In this document: positions 58,479-64,000 of the stretch, one piece after another
Numbering within the stretch: position 1 is the stretch's first letter
Layout of the letters: every line of letters starts with the position of its first letter
Source: Conus ventricosus
Lineage: Eukaryota > Mollusca > Gastropoda > Neogastropoda > Conidae
NCBI GenBank assembly: GCA_018398815.1
Contig: CM031622.1
Coordinates: 13,067,014 to 13,131,013, forward strand
Reading direction: 5' to 3'
DNA length: 64,000 nucleotides
Position numbers and translations under genes: made by a program
Notes under the pieces: generated by a model
Database searches by the model: none
The model's input: only the letters and a program-made list of their open reading frames with translations
Told to the model about the DNA's origin: nothing

Positions 58479-59248
58479 AGAAAAAAAAATCTATATATGC
58501 TTTTGGTATTTCATTCAGGAAAAAAATCCGTCCCAAGTTGGAAGTGGTGTTCAGATAACTTTTAGGAGTACAGTTGCTAAATTAATTACATAGAGCACCT
58601 AAGGAACTTACATTGAAGTTTTGATACTTAATTACTTTGAGAAAACAAAAACAAAAACAAAAAAACCTCATGCACACAGAAGTATTTAAATCATACCAGA
58701 TTCTTTAAAAAAAAAAAGGGGGGGGGGGGGGGGTTTGCTATGCACATGTCTGTCTGTCTTTTTTGTTGTTGTTTTGATCTGAGCATTCTGGTCGGGTCAG
58801 TTAGCTGATCATGGAAAATCCAGAATCTATCCTTCACCTTGACTGCAACTCTCCTTTCTTGGTTGTCTCGCACACAACCACTGAAGTTTCATGTGAGCAC
58901 TTGTAGTCAGCGTGGCTTTCTGAGTCATTATGGATTCAACATGGATTAGACTGCAAAAATGTCCAGCCGTGTTAAATCATTTATTACTTATCTCTGCCCT
59001 TCATAGTCATTCTGTACACGAGCTGAAAATTTATGTTTTGAAATATTTTGAGAGTTGAATAGAAGTGCTGTGCATATGTCAGCCATTTCTGCAGCAGTTG
59101 GAACCCTCAAACATTGGTCTTACTGTCTGAGCCAGTGTTAGCGATAAAGTGCAGTTAGTAGTCTACCTTGCATACATTCCAGATTTGACACAGATTTCAG
59201 AAAAGGGGCACATATGTGAAAACAGTAAAGCAAGACCCCTTTTTGTTT
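58479..59248. other. Intron or downstream sequence
   Basis: A run of 18 G lies at 58,719-58,733 after poly-A. No exon recognised. Confidence 0.45.
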
Positions 59249-59252
59249 TTAA

Positions 59253-59654
59253 CTCTTTCACCCCTACAACCCGGTTTTCCTGTTTGCAGAAAACCTACCC
59301 TCCCTTCCTGCAGCCCGGAAAACCGGGCAGCACAAAATCCCTCCTTTCCTTCCTGCAACCTGGAAAATCGGTTCTCACGGTAAGCGCTTTGAACTTGCGA
59401 GTCGCATCATTGGTACACGTCATGACCTGGTCGCTCGCACGGCAGTGTTTATAAATGGAATGGATGCCAGACGGCCCCTACAGCATGAGAAAGTGGTCGC
59501 CGCTCTATTCTGGCCGGTTTGCTACTGCATACGTGGCAATCCTCACCTTACACTTGTTTTTTTTCCTAAATCCAGGAATGAAGGGAATACTCTTATTATA
59601 AGAATCTAGGAACAAGAGGAAGTAATGGTTCATAGAAAAGCAGGAATGAAAGAG
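59253..59654. mobile_element. TTAA-flanked MITE, family 2, copy 1 (402 bp)
   Basis: Ends CTCTTTCACCCCTAC and GGAATGAAAGAG with TTAA on both sides (59,249-59,252; 59,655-59,658). The interior holds an imperfect tandem of AACCCGGTTTTCC and AAAACCGG motifs. Homologous to 61,082-61,488 in the opposite orientation. Confidence 0.9.
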
Positions 59655-60000
59655 TTAAGTAAGTTCTTGATATGGAAGTTTCTCCAGTCATCAGGGACTG
59701 GTGCACATATTGTGCACTGACAAATGTGCTAGAAGGAGTTCTCTCCAAGCATGGTGGCTGAAACGAAAGCAAACAACACACGGCTTCCAAGCCTGTTAAG
59801 ACTCGTCACTTCTTCCAGTGTTTGTGGATGCATTTTTGTGTGTGTATTTTTGGGACTTAGGCAGATAGTGACAGATGAGACGTGGACAGACAGAACGCAG
59901 TTTGAGGTCATGATGTCCAACCTGTTGTGTGATTTAACCTTTCTGTCAACACTGTGTACTGTCTGTTCAAAGATTTGAAGTTGATGATTTGACATTTAAC

Positions 60001-60894
60001 AAGATACAAAGCATATAAACGTTTCTCCCAGTTTATCCTGAATACGCATGGGATATTCCATAAAGAGGAAAAACCGTTTTGGGCTGGTGTAACCGTTAGT
60101 AATGGCTATTCTGGTAAATATCAGCCATCATCTGTGACCTATAGTGAACATACAAATTTTCAGAAAGATCGGCCTGGTACTTTTTGAGATTTTCAATAAA
60201 AAATAAAACCATTATGGGCTGTTAGTAACGGCTATAACGTTAAACTTATATATCGGGCATCATCCATGACCTATAATGAACATACCTACAAATTTTCAGA
60301 AATATCGGCCACATACTTTCTAAGATATTCCATAAAAAAGAAGAACCGTTCGTTATGGGCCGTTATAGCCATTAGTAACGGCTATAACGGTAAACTAAAA
60401 CATTGGGCATCATCCGTGACCCATAATAAACATACCTACAAATTTTCAGAAAGATCAGCCAAGTACTTTCTGAGATATTCCATAAAGAAGAAAAACCGTT
60501 AGGGGCAGTTATAGCTGTTAGTAACAGCTATAACGGTAAACTAAAACATCGGGCATCATCCGTGACCCATAATGAACATACCTGCTAATTTTCAGAAAGA
60601 TCGGCCAAGTACTTTCTGAGATATTACATAAAGAAGAAAAACCGTTACAGGCCGTTACAGCCGTTAGTAACAGCTATAACAGTAAACTAAAACATCGGTC
60701 ATCATCCGTGACCCATAATAAACATACCTGTGGTCTACAAATTTTCAGAAAGATTGGCCCAGTAGTTTTGTCTGGAGTGAGTGGAACACATTTTGACACG
60801 GACTGACGGGGACACACACACACACACACAGACAGCATTTCTTCGTTCCCATTCCAAAGTACTCCCTGTTCTATAAGAACTGGGAGTACAAAAA
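60001..60894 (-). mobile_element. Tandem-repeat-cored element, copy B, inverted relative to copy A
   Basis: The reverse complement matches 47,742-48,800 from end to end: CTCCCAGTTTATCC near 60,027, about five ~145-base core units, then (CA)n and the module ending GGGAGTACAAAAA at 60,894. The CCGT stretch is shorter than in copy A. Confidence 0.78.
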
Positions 60895-61081
60895 CAACAG
60901 CTTCTGTGGGCCTTTGGTAAGCATTGTGGATTCCCAGCATTGCATGTAGATTTAGGGTTTGATTCCTGTCACAACCATTCATTTAGTTGGGATTTTTTTT
61001 TTTACCCAGACCAGTCTGTATTCAAAGTTGAGTTGGCTATGAGCTCAGCTGGGAAGACTGGAAGTGAAACCACGTAATTAA

Positions 61082-61488
61082 CTCTTTCATTCCTACTTTT
61101 CTATGAACTATTACTTCCTCTTGTTCCTAGATTCTTATAGTATGAGTATTCCCTTCATTCCTGGATTTAGAGAAAGAAAAAAAAGTGTAAAGTGAGAACT
61201 GCCACGTATGCAGTAGTAAACCGGCCAGAACAGAGCGGCGACCACTTTCCCATGCTGTAGGGGCCGCCTGGCATCCATTCCATTCATAAACACTGCCGCA
61301 CGAGCGACCAGGTCATGATGTGTACCGATGACGCGACTCGCATGAAGTTCAAAGCGCTTACCGCGAGAACCGATTTTTCGGGCTGCAGGAAGGAAAGGAG
61401 GTATTTTGTGCTGCCCGGTTTTCCGGGCTGCAGGAAGGAAGGGTAGGATTTCTGCAAACTGGAAAACCGGGTTGTAGGGATGAAAGAG
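61082..61488. mobile_element. TTAA-flanked MITE, family 2, copy 2 (407 bp), inverted
   Basis: TTAA at 61,078-61,081 and 61,489-61,492. The reverse complement matches 59,253-59,654 over its full length, including TACAACCCGGTTTTCC near one end. Confidence 0.9.
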
Positions 61489-61492
61489 TTAA

Positions 61493-62091
61493 GACCCATC
61501 CACTTACTCAATGCGTCTCTGAAAGCGTTGCCCACATTGCTTGACCAATACTGTAGGTGGCTGTAATTCTCGCCTGATTGAAAGTGAGCATAGAGTACAG
61601 TCTTGTCTGGCAGTCTTCATAACATCGTCTTCTTCATCCTTATCTTCAGTGATCAGCCTTAATAAAAGTATCAAATTCTGTGGTTTTTCATGCCCAGCTC
61701 TCCTAGTTTACCTCGGTTTGGATTTCCTCTCGGTGTTTGTGCCTTTGGCAGGTTTGTATCAAGATCTCCAGCATTGATGAGATCATGGATCATGGGACTG
61801 TTGTTGGACGTACGTGGAGGCGTACTCATGCTCCATGACTAAGCAGTTGTCATCAGTAGGGGGCTTAGTAGGTGGTATCCTGGGTGTGTTGAATTGGAGC
61901 AGGCGTCACTGAGCACCCAGTGTTTCGGCAGCAGCACAGCGTCTCCTTTGGTAGATTATCTCATGTTGACACAATGTTGAGTGCTGTCTGTGTGTATTGC
62001 TGGTGCAGGGCCAGTGGTGGGACAAGCCAGGCTACAGTTGTGGAGTCATGGAGTTAGAGCTTTCAAGAAACACAAATATGCCATGTGTCAG
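61493..62091. other. No gene recognised
   Basis: No p160 motif was found here, although the gene must continue past 58,046. Confidence 0.45.
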
Positions 62092-62365
62092 TGTGCAAAA
62101 CAGGGGTGAATATTTAGACTTGCTGGCGTCACTGAGACAGTCACCTGGATAATTTCTCTGTAAAACAGGGGTGAATATTTAGACTGTTACAGGCATCACT
62201 GAGACGGTCACTTGGATAACTTCTCTGTATAAAACAGGGGTGAATATTCAGACTGTTACAGGCATCACTGAGACGGTCACTTGGATAACTTCTCTGTAAA
62301 ACAGGGGTGAATATTTAGACTGTTACTGTGTTACAGGCATCACTGAGACAGTCACTTGGATAACT
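62092..62365. repeat. Tandem repeat, ~65-75-bp unit, 4 copies
   Basis: Units read AAAACAGGGGTGAATATTTA, GACTGTTACAGGCATCACTG and AGACGGTCACTTGGATAACT. Confidence 0.95.
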
Positions 62366-63737
62366 TTAAGAATGCACTTTGAATGCAAAAGTGGCTAGTT
62401 TGTGCTCATGGAAATTGCACAAAAATGACATGGAGAAGTTACGGAATTTTGAGAATGTCTTCCTGTATGGACGTAGGTAATTAAACTTTTTTTGTTTTTG
62501 TTTTTTAAGTGAAGAGCAGAACTGTACAGCTTCTTTTGATGTATTCAATTAAACTATTAATTAACAACAACAAAAATACTACTTAATCTTTTGATTGCCA
62601 TCAAAGTTTTGATGTATATCATATGGAGTTAAAAGTAACTTAAGTAAGCCCACCACTCAAGTTGCGCAGAGATAATTCGTCATTCATGATTGCCTTGTTG
62701 ATGGGAGAGAACCTCTGAATGATGGTATTTGCCTGAAAAAAGGGTTCATAGAAGCATTTGCTTCCCTTGCATCATATAACTGCTGTACAGCTCTTGGGGG
62801 GTGGGGTGGGGGGGTGGGGGGGCTTCTTTCACCTCCGAGATTCAGCGCAAAAATGGTGGCACCCACATAATCGAGCCATGTACTTGTACTTCTTTTTCAA
62901 GTGTTAGAGTCAGTCAGGCTGCCAGAAGAAATAATGATGAGGAACAGGGCAAGGACACCTTGTTTGATGATTTTGAAGACTGAAGAGGGGACCAGCTTCA
63001 AGAATAATCATCGTGTGCTACCAAGAAATGTGCTTCATATGATTATTTGCTGAAATATTACAAAAGATACAAAAAACATGTAGTGCCATTAGTAAACGAT
63101 AAATAAAAGTAAAATACAAAGTCCTTTCGTTTTATTATCATTTAAAATGGAATATCATTCATCTCAGTGTTCAGTTTTTCTGTTTCACTTGATATCTGGC
63201 ACATTGCATTTATATTTGTACCCGAGTTGCTTGAATTATAAAAAAAAAGTGTCAGAATTGTGCTTCCACCTAGGGAAGTTAGCTTTGGCGTATGAGAAAA
63301 CTGCCACTGCTGTTCAGTAGTCTTCATGAAAGGACACTGTACACTAGCACAGGAAATACACAAGTGGTGTGCATTTAGTTAGTGTGAAAGTTGGTTCTCT
63401 TTGACAGTGCTTTCTACAGACTTGCAGTTCTGAGGGTCACTCATTTTGACCCATAGTCAAAAGAATTTGGGGCCAGCAATCATTAGTCCAGTTGACCGCA
63501 CAGTGCCGTGTCAGAGTGTGGGAGCCATCTGAGAACTTCAGGGGATTCAAAACAAGTATGAGACTGCGGATAAGCTGTTGAATGAAGGAGTACTCAAATA
63601 TTCCTTCTGTGTTTCTCTTCTTTTCTTTTTTATTTAATCAACAAAATGAATTAAATATGTGAAACCCAAGTATGCTGATCATGATGTAATTACTAAATCT
63701 CTGACAAACTACTTTCATATTACTGCTTTCTTGAAAC
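62366..63737. other. No firm feature
   Basis: A short + strand frame (62,801-62,983) ends NNDEEQGKDTLFDDFED and stop, with a Gly-rich run before it. Its origin is unknown. The rest is AT-rich with nothing recognised. Confidence 0.4.
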
Positions 63738-63738
63738 A

Positions 63739-63808
<70 letters not shown>
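63738..63808. repeat. (CA)n microsatellite
   Basis: A near-pure CA repeat of about 70 bases. Confidence 0.97.
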
Positions 63809-63815
<7 letters not shown>

Positions 63816-64000
63816 TCAACAGAAGAACTCAAATACACTCACAGATTGAAACAATTTATTTCCAGAATGTTTGAGAATCCAGCCTTTTGTTGTACACATT
63901 TAACGAACTGGATGATAAATTGAAAACAGTTTATAAGTTGTAGGAATGGAATTGATTTCAAAGAAATGAAATATGGGTTGAAAAGCATAGCATATAGAAA

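Noticed and set aside
62011..62110. Possible further coactivator exon starting GPVVGQARLQLWSHG after ggtgcag
   Set aside because: Phase is compatible with the 58,046 end, but there is no convincing donor, a stop follows, and the sequence runs into a tandem repeat with no p160 similarity.

Overview
This is eukaryotic nuclear DNA, most likely from a lophotrochozoan and probably a gastropod mollusc. That is an inference from the long introns, the type of conserved gene, the molluscan-style repeat elements and the very heavy minisatellite load. No complete gene lies in the window.

The only host gene I can support is on the + strand. It encodes a p160/SRC-family nuclear receptor coactivator (NCOA1/2/3 in vertebrates, taiman in insects). 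I trace eleven firm exons and one candidate between 7,101 and 58,046. They encode, in order: the end of PAS-A, the linker, PAS-B, a Ser/Pro/Gly-rich middle, a receptor-interaction region with five LxxLL boxes, an AD1/CID-like helix region and a Gln-rich stretch. The bHLH and the start of PAS-A lie upstream of the window. The last exon ends in phase 1, so the C-terminus lies further downstream. Introns hold well over 90% of the sequence.

Five of the eleven exons only read correctly if one base is missing from the assembled sequence. Most of these places are short G or C runs. With kilobase-scale G/C-homopolymer blocks at 2.4-4.3 kb, this points to an under-polished long-read assembly rather than a pseudogene.

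Layout: 1-7.1 kb is low-complexity sequence and two minisatellites. 7.1-13.7 kb has the PAS-A exon followed by three large tandem arrays. 13.98-19.9 kb is a 5.2 kb APE/RT/RNase H non-LTR retrotransposon inserted inside a 36-bp minisatellite. 21.4-23.3 kb is a hAT-like DNA element inserted inside a 32-bp minisatellite. 24.5-38 kb carries the linker and PAS-B exons, interrupted by a G-rich array (25.1-26.2 kb), a 2.7 kb 39-bp satellite (26.2-28.9 kb) and a piggyBac-like element. 38-46.5 kb has a pyrimidine-rich array, a second piggyBac-like element, two hAT-like elements and a large exon. 46.5-58 kb holds the LxxLL exons, one of two inverted tandem-repeat elements, a decayed LINE and another piggyBac-like element. 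58-64 kb has three TTAA-flanked MITEs and the second inverted tandem-repeat element.

The most unusual signal is that six splice junctions of the coactivator gene are directly abutted by tandem duplications or minisatellites, several of which copy the splice-site sequence itself: donors at 7,189, 46,494 and 53,768, and acceptors before 36,827, 39,800 and 56,268.
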